Counted from the first letter of the stretch, positions 1 to 9,109 are shown. The stretch is 64,000 nt of DNA from Chryseobacterium gleum (GCA_945865535.1 CAMBDW010000007.1:1-64000), one strand, 5' to 3'. Numbers and translations: made by a program. The notes: generated by a model not told the origin, from the letters alone.

Positions 1-41
1 AAAATAAGATTGTAAAGATGTATGAGGTTTCAAAATATTTC

Positions 42-49
42 TATTTTTG
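42..49 (+). promoter_or_regulatory. -7 promoter box of tRNA-Ser
   Basis: TATTTTTG matches the Bacteroidota primary-sigma -7 consensus TAnnTTTG exactly. It ends 13 nt before the tRNA, leaving a short 5' leader for RNase P. No clear -33 TTG element is visible at the usual spacing. Confidence 0.65.
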
Positions 50-62
50 CAGTCCGAAATTT

Positions 63-147
63 GGAGAGATGGCAGAGTGGTCGAATGCGGCGGTCTTGAA
101 AACCGTTGTACAGCAATGTACCGGGGGTTCGAATCCCTCTCTCTCCG
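63..147 (+). tRNA. tRNA-Ser (anticodon UGA)
   Basis: The 7-bp acceptor stem GGAGAGA (63-69) pairs with TCTCTCC (140-146). The anticodon loop CTTGAAA presents TGA, which reads UCA and related serine codons. The long variable arm between the anticodon and T arms is typical of a class II serine tRNA, and the T arm carries GGTTCGAATCC. The discriminator base is G147 and the CCA end is not encoded, so a CCA-adding enzyme must complete it. A short open frame running through this gene is not a real protein. Confidence 0.95.
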
Positions 148-154
148 CAAAAAT

Positions 155-194
155 AAAACCCTAACAATTTGTTATCAATTAGTTAGGGTTTTTT
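155..194 (+). terminator. Rho-independent terminator after tRNA-Ser
   Basis: A perfect 11-bp stem, AAAACCCTAAC (155-165) against GTTAGGGTTTT (182-192), encloses a 16-nt loop and runs into a T tract. It sits 8 nt behind the tRNA 3' end and should end its transcript. Confidence 0.8.
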
Positions 195-502
195 ATTTTA
201 ATTTAAGTACATATTTAGTCCACAATATTTTAAATTTATATAAAATTTTTGTATTGGAAATTTAAGGATTAATCAAAGATAGTAATATTTAAATACATTG
301 AAATTCTTCAATAAATTTGGGATTAATTAATAATTCGTAAGTTTGAGAACTTTAAAACCATAATTGGAGAAATTGAAAATATTTAAAATGGAACATAAAT
401 TATACCCTATTCAAAACCATGAATAAACCTATTAAAGAGTTCTAACACGCCTTAAATACATTGGTAATTTTAGAATAATACTTACAAATAAAGGATTAAA
501 TA
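195..502. other. AT-rich intergenic stretch
   Basis: Very AT-rich sequence between the tRNA terminator and the DinB-like gene. I find no credible open frame, RNA fold or TAnnTTTG box in it. It may be eroded accessory DNA, like the gene remnants further right. Confidence 0.5.
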
Positions 503-1021
503 ATGAAAAACAAAATATATAAAGACGCACCAAATTATTGTCATTATTTTTTTGACTTGATTGAAACGGACAATCTATTTAATGAACTTGAAAAAAGTAA
601 TCAACTAACAAAAGATTTATGTTCTTTAATCACACCTGAAAATGAAAATTTTTCATACGAACCAAATAAATGGTCAATAAAAGAAGTTTTAAGACATATA
701 ATTGATTGTGAAAGAGTTTATACATACAGAGCATTGCGTTTTTCAAGGCTTGACAATACAGAACTTTTAGCTTTTGACGAAAACAAATATGTTGACAATT
801 TTAAAGGTACTAAGCAAAGATTGGAAGACTTGAAAAATGAATTTGAAAACGTTAGAAGATCAACTATTTCATTATTTGAAACTATGACAGATGAAATGTT
901 TGACTTTAAAGGAACTGCAAATAAAGTTACCTTTACTGCAAGAACGCTTGGTTTTATGACAGTTGGTCACAATATACATCATTGTAACTTTATAAAAACA
1001 AAATATTTAAATAAACATTAG
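503..1021 (+). CDS. DinB superfamily protein (putative metal-dependent enzyme)
   Basis: A 172-residue cytoplasmic protein of the DinB/YfiT-like four-helix bundle superfamily. The signature is the tract PNKWSIKEVLRHI near residues 54-66 and a late GHNIHH motif around 155-160. His65, His156 and His160 are in the positions that form the usual metal-binding triad. Members include thiol-dependent transferases and damage-inducible proteins of unknown role, so the reaction cannot be named. The next gene starts 5 nt after its stop, so the two are probably co-transcribed. It lies in the accessory-looking left end, beside broken genes, and could have arrived by transfer. No recognisable promoter box was found upstream. 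Confidence 0.75.
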   Translation: MKNKIYKDAPNYCHYFFDLIETDNLFNELEKSNQLTKDLCSLITPENENFSYEPNKWSIKEVLRHIIDCERVYTYRALRFSRLDNTELLAFDENKYVDNFKGTKQRLEDLKNEFENVRRSTISLFETMTDEMFDFKGTANKVTFTARTLGFMTVGHNIHHCNFIKTKYLNKH

Positions 1022-1026
1022 AAAAG

Positions 1027-1467
1027 ATGGACTCAGATTTTGCTGCTAATACTATTTTTGTAGCTTTTGCTATAATTGTAGGAACTTTATTAATACAATA
1101 TATCATAAAGATTATTAATTTTATTTATTTTCATCTTACAAAAGATAATATAAATAATGAAAAGTTAATAGTCAAGAATCTTGAAAAAAGATATAATGAG
1201 GAATACCCCTTAAATAAGTCTATTGAGGTGTGTCGACCAAGAAAAGTATACGAATATTGGACAGTGTTTATTGAGAATCCTTCAACTACTGAAAGAGATG
1301 AGTCAGGAAACTTGTATATAAAAAAACATATTTTTTTCTTTGATGGTTTTTTCGATAAAATCAAAAGAGAAGATAATTTTTTTTTCTCATCTAAGAAAGA
1401 TAAAGAGCAATATCGTTTTATTTCCAGAAAATATTGGGATAGAGATGGAAATGAAGTAGATGATTAG
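1027..1467 (+). CDS. Hypothetical small membrane-anchored protein
   Basis: A 146-residue protein I do not recognise. Residues about 7-35 form one long hydrophobic segment (ANTIFVAFAIIVGTLL and onward), followed by a charged domain rich in Lys, Glu and aromatic residues, with a single Cys near residue 69. This suggests an inner-membrane anchor with a soluble C-terminal domain in the cytoplasm; topology is inferred from the charges only. It starts 5 nt after the DinB-like gene. An antisense frame of 77 codons inside it looks like a shadow. Function unknown. Confidence 0.6.
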   Translation: MDSDFAANTIFVAFAIIVGTLLIQYIIKIINFIYFHLTKDNINNEKLIVKNLEKRYNEEYPLNKSIEVCRPRKVYEYWTVFIENPSTTERDESGNLYIKKHIFFFDGFFDKIKREDNFFFSSKKDKEQYRFISRKYWDRDGNEVDD

Positions 1468-1484
1468 ATATAGTTAAAACACTT

Positions 1485-1625
1485 ATGGCAGAATACTGTT
1501 CACAATGCAGTCCGTTTGAAAATGAATTTGATATTGACCTTTTCAGAATTGCTATAAAGGTTAAGAAAACAAAAACGGGAGACTATCTTTCGATACAATT
1601 ACTCTATAAATCCAGATTTTCTTAG
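1485..1625 (+). pseudogene. Short broken ORF (gene remnant, origin unclear)
   Basis: The frame encodes 46 residues beginning MAEYCSQCSPFE and stops at a TAG. The start has a CxxC pair and then a regular mix of charged and hydrophobic residues (FDIDLFRIAIKV), which looks like genuine coding sequence, but it ends abruptly without a domain-sized protein. It begins 17 nt after the preceding gene. I read it as the 5' end of a small decayed gene; it could also be a real 46-residue peptide. Confidence 0.4.
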
Positions 1626-1665
1626 AGATAAAAGGACTAATACATTACTACAGTAAAGGAATTAA

Positions 1666-1896
1666 ACTAAAATTCAATTCAAATCTTATGTATGGGATGA
1701 GAGCAAGTTAAATAGCGGGGCAGGAGCTGATTTGCATAAAGTAGAACTTGAGGATGAGAAAGTGGTTCAACAAGTACAAAAAGGAGTTATTTCTCGTTTT
1801 TATGAATATGGTAGATTTTCTCCAAGTATGGAAAAAGGAGTGCATCATTTTCATACATTGTTAAGCCGCTTTTTGGATGTTCAAAATAAAAAATAA
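1666..1896 (+). pseudogene. C-terminal relic of a Rieske ring-hydroxylating oxygenase alpha subunit
   Basis: The open frame between the TAA at 1663 and the TAA at 1894 reads YVWDESKL, then GAGADLHKVELEDEKVV, then SRFYEYGRFSPSMEKG and HHFHTLL. This closely resembles the last 70 or so residues of Rieske-type aromatic ring-hydroxylating dioxygenase alpha subunits. The Rieske [2Fe-2S] domain and most of the catalytic domain are missing and stops interrupt the frame upstream, so nothing functional can be made. It is a deletion scar of a once complete gene, and its stop merges into the terminator hairpin that follows. Confidence 0.65.
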
Positions 1897-1923
1897 AACC
1901 CACTCAATTGAAGTGTGTTTTTT
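1895..1923 (+). terminator. Terminator behind the Rieske relic
   Basis: AAAACCCACT (1895-1904) pairs with AGTG-T-GTTTT (1912-1921) with one C-T mismatch, followed by a T-rich run. It probably terminated the original oxygenase gene and now insulates the large secreted gene that follows. Confidence 0.55.
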
Positions 1924-1941
1924 GTTTTTATTATACCTTTG
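1907..1941 (+). promoter_or_regulatory. Promoter of the giant T9SS propeller gene
   Basis: The -7 box TACCTTTG (1934-1941) fits TAnnTTTG exactly. ATTG at 1907-1910 lies 23 nt upstream and may serve as the -33 element. Only four bases separate the -7 box from the ATG at 1946, so transcription should begin at or next to the start codon. Confidence 0.6.
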
Positions 1942-1945
1942 TAAA

Positions 1946-4900
1946 ATGAGAAAATTTTTATTTTTACTATTGTTCCCCACACTTACTTACTCTCAAAGTT
2001 GGGTTGATAAAATGCAAGATCCAAATAACAATTTCTACGATACCCAAAAAGAATTTGAAGAGTTTTGGGAAAATAAAACTATTGAAAAAGGAAAGGGCTG
2101 GAAACAGTATAAAAGGTGGGAAAACTTTATCAGCCCAAGGGTATATCCTGATGGTGTGCAGCATCCTGAGATATTACTAGAGGAATATAACAATTTACAA
2201 GAAGCAAATAATCAATTTTTAATGCTCCCTCCAAATGTTTGGGAACAAGTGGGTCCTGATAATGTGCCTTTGGAATCAAGCGGAAGAAAAAGAGGAATTG
2301 GTAGAGTTAATTCAATTGCTTTTCATCCAACCAATCCAAATATTATTTATGTAGGTGCGCCAGCTGGTGGTTTTTGGAAATCATTAAATAATGGTCAGAC
2401 TTGGAGTACAACAACTGACTTTTTAACTAATCTTGGTGTATCTGACATTGCCATTAACCCTTCTAATCCTGATGAAATTTATATAATTACTGGCGATAGA
2501 GATGCAGGTGACACTTATTCTTATGGTTTGATGAAATCAACTGATGGTGGTAGTACATTTAATTTAACTGGATTGTCTTTTAATATTACAAATTACTATA
2601 AAGGCAATAGGGTTCTGATTGATCCATCAAATACAAATACCATTATTGTTGCTACAAGTAATGGTATTTATCGCTCAGTTGATGCTGGAGCTTCATTTGT
2701 GCTTACTTACTCTGGCATTAATATGACAGATATTGAATTTCATACAACAAATACAAATATAATTTATGGCGCATCCAAAGGAAATACATCAGTTTATAAA
2801 TCATCTGATAATGGTATAAATTGGAGTCAGTCAGGTAGCGGTTTACCTTCTACAAATAGTGTAGTAAGAGGATGTGTTGCAGTAACACTAGATAACCCAC
2901 AGGTTGTTTATGCCATGTTTGGTGATAATAGCAATGGTTTTTATGGTGTGTATAAATCAACTAATGAAGGAGCAACTTGGACTCAACAGTCAAATTCACC
3001 CAATTTATTAGGATGGGAATTTGATGGTTCTGATAATGACGGACAGGCTTGGTATGATTTAGCTTTTGCTGTTTCACCAACTGATGAGAATACTCTTTTT
3101 GTTGGTGGTGTAAATTGCTGGAAATCTACTAATGGAGGGGTGAATTGGAATATTAATACCCATTGGTATGGAGCTAGCGGATCTACTTATATGCATGCTG
3201 ATGAGCATATGTTAAAATACAATCCATTAAATAATTACATATATTCAGGAAATGATGGCGGATTGTATTATTCTGATGATAATGGTAATGATTGGACAGA
3301 TATTTCTGATGGCCTGCACATCACTCAATTTTATAGTTTAGGAGTTTCACAAACAGTACAAGATAGAGTGATAACTGGAGCTCAAGACAATGGAACCTTT
3401 TTAAAAACTAATTTAAATTGGGATGCTGTAATAGGAGGTGATGGTATGGAATGTATTATTGATTATACTAATTCAAATACCATGTATGGAGCGCTTTACT
3501 ATGGAGATGTTAGAAAATCTACAAATGGGGGAAATAGTTTCTCTAGTATAGGTCCCTCTAACAATGGGGCATGGGAAACCCCTTATGCCTTAGATAAAAA
3601 CAATCCTAATATTATTTACATTGGCTATGATGAACTCCAAAAAAGTGTTAATGGAGGTAGTAATTGGACTCAAATTACCAATGGACAGACAAATGGAGGT
3701 AAAATTGATGAAATAGGTCTTTCTAAATCAAACTCAAATGTAATATTTATTACTGATGGTGCTGATATTTTTAGGACTACAAATGGAGGAGCAAACTGGA
3801 CTCAGGTAAATAATAATTTGCCAAATAAAACTATAACTTATGTAATTGTTCATCCAACAGATGCAAACAAAGTATGGGTTACTCTTTCTGGATATACAGT
3901 AGGGGAGAAGGTGTATAAAAGTACTAATGGAGGTAATAATTGGGTAAACATTTCAGGAACATTACCGAATATCCCTGTAAACTGTATTGAGTTAGATAAA
4001 ACTAACAACTTAGAAACAGTATATATTGGTACAGATTTAGGAGTATTTACTTCAGATTCAACACTTAATGATTGGAACCTATTTAATAACAATAGTTTAC
4101 CGAATGTAATAGTAAATGAATTAGAAATTCAATATCAATCGAATAAATTATTTGCTGCAACTTATGGAAGAGGGCTTTGGAATATTGATTTACAAATCAC
4201 TTCACCTCCAACGGCTAATTTTTCATATAATGATTCTATATTCTGCAATGTTCCTTCAGATGTGACTTTCTTTAATAATTCTTATTATTCAAACTCTTAT
4301 TATTGGGACTTTGGTGATGGAAGTACATCAACATCAACAAACCCAACACATACTTATACTTCTTATGGATTGTTTACTGTAAAGTTAATTGCAACTGGAC
4401 CACTTGGAGTGGATAGTATTATAAAACAACAAATTATTTCTATTGATCAAAATAACTTTTGCATTACAACATTACCAATTTCTGGTGCAGGAAACACCTT
4501 AACACAGTGTAGTGGTACTCTTTATGATGTTGGAGGACCCTCTGGTAATTATTATGATGACACAGATAGTTGGTTAACAATTGCTCCACCTGGAAGTAAT
4601 CAGATTACATTGACTTTTAACTCTTTTGATGCTGAAGCTCCAAGTTCATCTACCTTTTGTAATTGGGATTATTTAGAAATTTTTGATGGACCTGACTTAA
4701 CTTATCCTTCATTAGGTCAATTCTGTAATGCTTTAACAGGAAGCCCTGGCGTAATTGCTTCAAGTGGAGGAGCATTAACAGTGCTACTTCATTCCGATCA
4801 ATCTGTAACTGGTTCAGGTTTTGAGGCAGATTGGATTTGTTCTTTTCCTACATCACCACCTGTTAGTTCATTTAATTTTAGTGATAGCATTAGTTGTGAC

Positions 4901-6667
4901 CCAACTATTTATTTTACAGACTTATCTTTGAATGGTCCTTCATCTTGGTATTGGGAATTTGGGGATGGCAATACTTCCACTAATCAAAACCCAGTTCATA
5001 CTTATCTAACAAGTGGTATCTACTCAGTTAAATTAACTACAATAAATTCTTTTGGATCGGACAGTATCATTATTAATAATGCTATTACTATTATAGATGT
5101 TGATTTACAAACTATAGGAGACACTTCTTGCGGATCTGCTTCATTAAATTTAGTGGGCAACTCTGCATCTGGTATAATTAATTGGTATACCGATAGTGGT
5201 TTACAGAATCTTGTGGGTACAGGCGCTTCATTTACGACTCCAATATTAAGTAGTACAACTGCTTATTATGCTCAATCAGTATATGAGTTTAATACTGTTA
5301 ATGGCGGTCCTTTAAATAATACTATCGGAGGCGGTGGATTTTATAATCAGGACAGGCATTTGTTTCTTGATTGTTATGAACCTTCAAAATTAGTTTCAGT
5401 AGATGTTTATGCTGGAACTGCACAAGCCATAACATTTGAGTTAAGAGATAATACTAGTCAAGTGCTAGAGGATACTACTATTAATGTTCAACTTGGATTA
5501 AATACACTAGTTCTAAATTTTAATTTACCAATTATGAATAATATGGAACTAGGATTAAGTAGTGGTAATTCGAATTTATACAGAAATAGCTCAGGAGCTT
5601 CTTATCCATATCATATTGGTAGTTTAGCAAGTATAACTGGACATAATTCACCAAATAGTGCTAATTACCATTACTTTTTTTATAATTTCATATTAGCAAA
5701 ACAAGCTTGTAAATCAAGTGTTGAGCAGGTGATGGCTATAATTGACAATAATACCTCAAATACTACAGCTATAACTGCTTGTGATGCTTACACTTGGTCA
5801 GTAAATGGACAGACTTATACTTCAAGCGGAACTTATACTTACTTAACTTCAAATGCTAATGGATGTGATTCTACAGCAATTTTGAACTTAAATATAGTTA
5901 ATAATACATTAACTATTTTTCAAAACTTTTCTTTTTGTTATGGGGATAGTATAATGATTGGTACAAATACATATTATAACCCAGGATTTTTTACAGATTT
6001 ATTTCAAACTGTAAATGGATGCGATAGTATTGTAAATACATTGCTTACAGTAATTCCTGCAAATAATAATACTCAAAACATAGTGCTTTGTGATGGTGAT
6101 TCAGTTGTTGTTGGACCTAATATCTATTCGCAAAATGGCACATTTGTTGATACACTCTATAGTCTTAATGGTTGTGATAGTATTATTTCTACTACTATAG
6201 ATGTTTCTTATGTAGATGTTATTATTAACTGGAATAGTAATGAGCTTGTAGCTGATGTGATTACTGGTTCTGCTACTAGCTATTTATGGAATACTGGAGA
6301 AACTACTCAATTTATTACCCCAATATCATCTGGAACCTTCTGGGTAGTTGTTACTGATATTAATAACTGTATTTCAGATACTACCTATTATAATTATACT
6401 TCTACATCATTAATTGATGTACTAAAAAGTTCAATTAATATTTATCCGAACCCAACTATAGGAATGGTAAATGTGGAGTTTTTTAATACTTCAACTACAT
6501 CAATTATTTTACAAAACGTATTAGGAGAAAGGCTTGCTGAGGTTACTTATAGTGATAAAGGGACTATAAATACTCAATTTGATTTATCTAATTTTGCAAA
6601 AGGAATTTACTTTATTCATTTTAAAACAAATAATAGTGTTTTAACTCATAAAGTAAGTAAAAATTAA
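1946..6667 (+). CDS. Giant T9SS-exported multidomain beta-propeller protein
   Basis: A 1573-residue secreted protein. The ATG at 1946 gives a clean signal peptide (MRKFLFLLLFPTLTYS); the longer frame from 1877 runs back through the promoter and terminator. Domains in order: sortilin/VPS10-like propeller blades with repeated KSTNGG..W motifs (about 70-750), a PKD domain with WDFGDG (about 754-827), a CUB-like domain (about 839-967), a second PKD with WEFGDG (about 970-1044), an Ig-like stretch (about 1052-1115), an unassigned region (about 1115-1268), three GCDS cysteine repeats (about 1273-1420), and a T9SS type A sorting domain starting IYPNP (about 1491-1573). It should be exported and anchored or released at the cell surface as an adhesin or glycan/protein-binding factor; the ligand is unknown. 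The gene for a second such protein follows after 11 nt. Confidence 0.85.
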   Translation: MRKFLFLLLFPTLTYSQSWVDKMQDPNNNFYDTQKEFEEFWENKTIEKGKGWKQYKRWENFISPRVYPDGVQHPEILLEEYNNLQEANNQFLMLPPNVWEQVGPDNVPLESSGRKRGIGRVNSIAFHPTNPNIIYVGAPAGGFWKSLNNGQTWSTTTDFLTNLGVSDIAINPSNPDEIYIITGDRDAGDTYSYGLMKSTDGGSTFNLTGLSFNITNYYKGNRVLIDPSNTNTIIVATSNGIYRSVDAGASFVLTYSGINMTDIEFHTTNTNIIYGASKGNTSVYKSSDNGINWSQSGSGLPSTNSVVRGCVAVTLDNPQVVYAMFGDNSNGFYGVYKSTNEGATWTQQSNSPNLLGWEFDGSDNDGQAWYDLAFAVSPTDENTLFVGGVNCWKSTNGGVNWNINTHWYGASGSTYMHADEHMLKYNPLNNYIYSGNDGGLYYSDDNGNDWTDISDGLHITQFYSLGVSQTVQDRVITGAQDNGTFLKTNLNWDAVIGGDGMECIIDYTNSNTMYGALYYGDVRKSTNGGNSFSSIGPSNNGAWETPYALDKNNPNIIYIGYDELQKSVNGGSNWTQITNGQTNGGKIDEIGLSKSNSNVIFITDGADIFRTTNGGANWTQVNNNLPNKTITYVIVHPTDANKVWVTLSGYTVGEKVYKSTNGGNNWVNISGTLPNIPVNCIELDKTNNLETVYIGTDLGVFTSDSTLNDWNLFNNNSLPNVIVNELEIQYQSNKLFAATYGRGLWNIDLQITSPPTANFSYNDSIFCNVPSDVTFFNNSYYSNSYYWDFGDGSTSTSTNPTHTYTSYGLFTVKLIATGPLGVDSIIKQQIISIDQNNFCITTLPISGAGNTLTQCSGTLYDVGGPSGNYYDDTDSWLTIAPPGSNQITLTFNSFDAEAPSSSTFCNWDYLEIFDGPDLTYPSLGQFCNALTGSPGVIASSGGALTVLLHSDQSVTGSGFEADWICSFPTSPPVSSFNFSDSISCDPTIYFTDLSLNGPSSWYWEFGDGNTSTNQNPVHTYLTSGIYSVKLTTINSFGSDSIIINNAITIIDVDLQTIGDTSCGSASLNLVGNSASGIINWYTDSGLQNLVGTGASFTTPILSSTTAYYAQSVYEFNTVNGGPLNNTIGGGGFYNQDRHLFLDCYEPSKLVSVDVYAGTAQAITFELRDNTSQVLEDTTINVQLGLNTLVLNFNLPIMNNMELGLSSGNSNLYRNSSGASYPYHIGSLASITGHNSPNSANYHYFFYNFILAKQACKSSVEQVMAIIDNNTSNTTAITACDAYTWSVNGQTYTSSGTYTYLTSNANGCDSTAILNLNIVNNTLTIFQNFSFCYGDSIMIGTNTYYNPGFFTDLFQTVNGCDSIVNTLLTVIPANNNTQNIVLCDGDSVVVGPNIYSQNGTFVDTLYSLNGCDSIISTTIDVSYVDVIINWNSNELVADVITGSATSYLWNTGETTQFITPISSGTFWVVVTDINNCISDTTYYNYTSTSLIDVLKSSINIYPNPTIGMVNVEFFNTSTTSIILQNVLGERLAEVTYSDKGTINTQFDLSNFAKGIYFIHFKTNNSVLTHKVSKN
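5762..6208 (+). repeat. Three tandem cysteine-pair (GCDS) repeats in the 1573-residue protein
   Basis: Three consecutive units of about 49 residues share the pattern C-x2-D/GDS, IG or VNG, Y, SG/NG-T/F, DT/DL, GCDSxxxT. Each has one early Cys and one Cys in GCDS, presumably forming a disulfide within the unit. The same module occurs three times in the neighbouring protein. Confidence 0.7.
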
Positions 6668-6678
6668 AACTAATACGC

Positions 6679-8958
6679 ATGAAAAAAATACTTTTAGTTT
6701 TATTCTTTCCATTCTTTGTTTTTTCACAAAGCAGCTGGAATATGAACCTTTTAGGAACTTATGACTATCCAACAACTCAAGGAAATGACATTTGGGGCTG
6801 GGTAGATGCAAATTGGAATGAATTTGCTCTTGTTGGCCTACGTTCTGGAGTTTCCTGTGTAGATGTTACAAATCCTACAAATCCTGTTGAAATGTTTTTT
6901 ATTGCTGATCTTAATTCAACATGGAGAGATATTAAAACTTGGGGAAATTATGCCTATGTTACAACAGAGGCTAATGCTGGGCTATTAATTATTGATTTAA
7001 ATGATATGACGGGTAACACTTATTGGCACCGAACTAATTTTACAAATCCAACAACAGGAACAAGTCTATCTTTTACAAGCGCTCATAATATTTATATTGA
7101 TGAAAACGGGATTGCGTATATATTTGGTGCTGGTGGTGCCGGACCACAATCAAATGGAGCCATCTTTTTAGATGTAGCTACTAATCCTATTAATCCAGTA
7201 TATCTAGGAGAATGGAGTGAGCAATATATTCATGATGCTATGGTTAGGGGAGATACTATGTGGGCTGGATGTATCAATAGTGGTAAACTTTATGCTGTTG
7301 ATGTAAGTAATAAATCTAATCCTCTAACGCTTGGATCTGCTACTACTCCTAATGCTTTTACTCATAACGCTTGGGTAAGTGATGATGGAAATTATGTTTT
7401 TACTACTGATGAACAATCAGGAGCTTATTTAACTGCCTATGATGTTAGTGATGTAAATAATATTCAAGAAGTTGATAGGATTCGATCTAATTCTGGCTCT
7501 GGAACAATTCCTCACAATGTTCATGTTGATGGAAATTTTCTAATTACTTCTTATTATAGAGATGGAACGACTGTACATGATATTACGCATCCTAATTACA
7601 TGATAAAAGTAGCCCATTACGATTCTTATGCTGGTAGTGGAAATGGTTTTGATGGTTGTTGGGGGACTTATCCTTTTCTGCCATCAGGAAATATTATTTC
7701 TTCTGATATTAATAGTGGAGTGGGTGGCAAAGGTAAATTACTAATATATGGAAGAAATTTTCAGCAAGCATGTTATTTACAAGGAGAAATTACAGATTGT
7801 ATTAGTGGCTTGCCAATAAGCAATGTAAATGTTGAAATTATTAATACAACAGTAAGTGAGAGTACTAATTTGCTTGGTAAATATCAAACTGCTATTGTGG
7901 ATTCTGGGAGTTATCAGGTGGTGTATTCAGCAGTGGGTTATGAAAATGACACTGTTCTAATTAATTTGGATAATGGCATAATGATAACTCAAGATGTAGT
8001 GATGTGCCCTCCTTGCAGTACTTTTAATATTGTTTCAAATAATAATGCACAGATTTGTAGTGGCATGTCATATGTTATAGGAAATTCTTCTTACAATACT
8101 ACTGGAATATATGCTGATACTTTAGTGAATTATTTTGGATGCGATAGTATTGTACATACGAATTTAACCGTACTTAACGCTTTTTCTTTTTCAAATCCAC
8201 AATATATTTGCCAAGGAGAGTATTATCAAATAGGTTCAAATGTATATTCATCTCCAGGAAATTATACAGATACTTTTGTTGCTGTAACTGGCTGTGATAG
8301 TACTGTAAACACCAATTTAATTGTATATCCAATATATAACACTAGTCAATATATTGATATATGTAATGGTGATGTTTATGTAATAGGACAGCATGTTTAT
8401 AATGTTTCAGGTACTTATTATGATACACTAAGTAGTTCAACAATGTGTGATAGCATTGTTATCACACAATTAAATGTCTCAAATCTTGTAGGTATTTTAA
8501 GTGCAACTCCTCCTTTTCTAAATATGGCGGTTAACGGTGGAGGAACTCCTTATTCATATTTATGGAATACCTCAGAAACTACTCCACAAATTACGCCAAC
8601 AACTAACGGATGGTATTGGTGTATAGTGACTGATGTTAATGGGTGTATTGGAGATACTGCTTTTTATGAAGTAACTGGAATACTAACAGGAGTATTAGAT
8701 TATAGTATTAGTGACATAAAAATATACCCTAACCCAAGTAAAGATGTATTTAACATAAGCTTTACAAGTGAAGCTGTACAGAACTTAAAAGTTAGAGTAA
8801 TCAATTTAGTAGTAGAGGAGATTGTATTAGAAGACCTGGAACAATTTATTGGAGAGTACACTAAACAGATTAACTTAAAAGATAATACCAAAGGAATCTA
8901 CTTTTTAGAAATAGAAACTGATGCTGGAATTATCAATAAGAAATTAATTTTTCAATAA
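6679..8958 (+). CDS. T9SS-exported LVIVD-type propeller (choice-of-anchor B family) protein
   Basis: A 759-residue secreted protein with a signal peptide (MKKILLVLFFPFFVFS). Residues about 20-365 form a propeller of LVIVD-like repeats (VDVTNPTNP, LIIDLND, VDVSNKSNP), typical of the choice-of-anchor B family. A carboxypeptidase-regulatory-like beta-sandwich follows (about 365-440), then three GCDS cysteine repeats (about 447-603), a short WNTSETT module, and a C-terminal T9SS sorting domain beginning IYPNPS and ending KKLIF. It starts 11 nt behind the 1573-residue gene, shares its repeat module and probably the same transcript, and a strong terminator follows. Role: surface-attached or released binding protein; no catalytic residues are recognisable. 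Confidence 0.85.
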   Translation: MKKILLVLFFPFFVFSQSSWNMNLLGTYDYPTTQGNDIWGWVDANWNEFALVGLRSGVSCVDVTNPTNPVEMFFIADLNSTWRDIKTWGNYAYVTTEANAGLLIIDLNDMTGNTYWHRTNFTNPTTGTSLSFTSAHNIYIDENGIAYIFGAGGAGPQSNGAIFLDVATNPINPVYLGEWSEQYIHDAMVRGDTMWAGCINSGKLYAVDVSNKSNPLTLGSATTPNAFTHNAWVSDDGNYVFTTDEQSGAYLTAYDVSDVNNIQEVDRIRSNSGSGTIPHNVHVDGNFLITSYYRDGTTVHDITHPNYMIKVAHYDSYAGSGNGFDGCWGTYPFLPSGNIISSDINSGVGGKGKLLIYGRNFQQACYLQGEITDCISGLPISNVNVEIINTTVSESTNLLGKYQTAIVDSGSYQVVYSAVGYENDTVLINLDNGIMITQDVVMCPPCSTFNIVSNNNAQICSGMSYVIGNSSYNTTGIYADTLVNYFGCDSIVHTNLTVLNAFSFSNPQYICQGEYYQIGSNVYSSPGNYTDTFVAVTGCDSTVNTNLIVYPIYNTSQYIDICNGDVYVIGQHVYNVSGTYYDTLSSSTMCDSIVITQLNVSNLVGILSATPPFLNMAVNGGGTPYSYLWNTSETTPQITPTTNGWYWCIVTDVNGCIGDTAFYEVTGILTGVLDYSISDIKIYPNPSKDVFNISFTSEAVQNLKVRVINLVVEEIVLEDLEQFIGEYTKQINLKDNTKGIYFLEIETDAGIINKKLIFQ
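8017..8487 (+). repeat. Three tandem cysteine-pair (GCDS) repeats in the 759-residue protein
   Basis: Three units of about 52 residues with an early Cys (ICSGMSY, ICQGEYY, ICNGDVY), a YxIGxxxY core, then DT and C-DS. They match the repeats of the preceding gene in length and pattern. The third unit has MCDS in place of GCDS. Confidence 0.7.
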
Positions 8959-8984
8959 GAAGGACTTAGTTTTAATAATAAGAG

Positions 8985-9012
8985 AAGCCCGGGCAGGTGC
9001 TCGGGCTTTTTT
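8985..9012 (+). terminator. Strong terminator of the T9SS gene pair
   Basis: AAGCCCGGGC (8985-8994) pairs with GCTCGGGCTT (8999-9008) around an AGGT tetraloop with one mismatch, and a T run follows. It separates the plus-strand secreted genes from the convergent tRNA-Arg. Confidence 0.85.
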
Positions 9013-9019
9013 ATTAAAG

Positions 9020-9093
9020 TGATCGAGACAGGATTCGAACCTGTGACCGTCTGCTTAGAAGGCAGATGCTCTATCCAGCTGAGCTACTCGACC
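9020..9093 (-). tRNA. tRNA-Arg (anticodon UCU)
   Basis: Read on the minus strand, GGTCGAG at the 5' end pairs with CTCGATC at the 3' end (one G-U pair). The D arm contains AGCTCAGCTGGATAGAGC, the anticodon loop CTTCTAA presents TCT, and the T arm contains GGTTCGAATCC. The discriminator is A and no CCA is encoded. It decodes AGA, the main arginine codon in this AT-rich genome. Confidence 0.95.
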
Positions 9094-9109
9094 ATTATAA
9101 ATCGGGCTG

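Noticed and set aside
47-265. A 72-codon plus-strand open frame at the left end
   Set aside because: It runs through tRNA-Ser and its terminator; no protein family text is visible.
1877-1945. N-terminal extension of the giant T9SS protein
   Set aside because: It crosses the Rieske relic stop region, the terminator and the -7 box. The inner ATG at 1946 starts a clean signal peptide.
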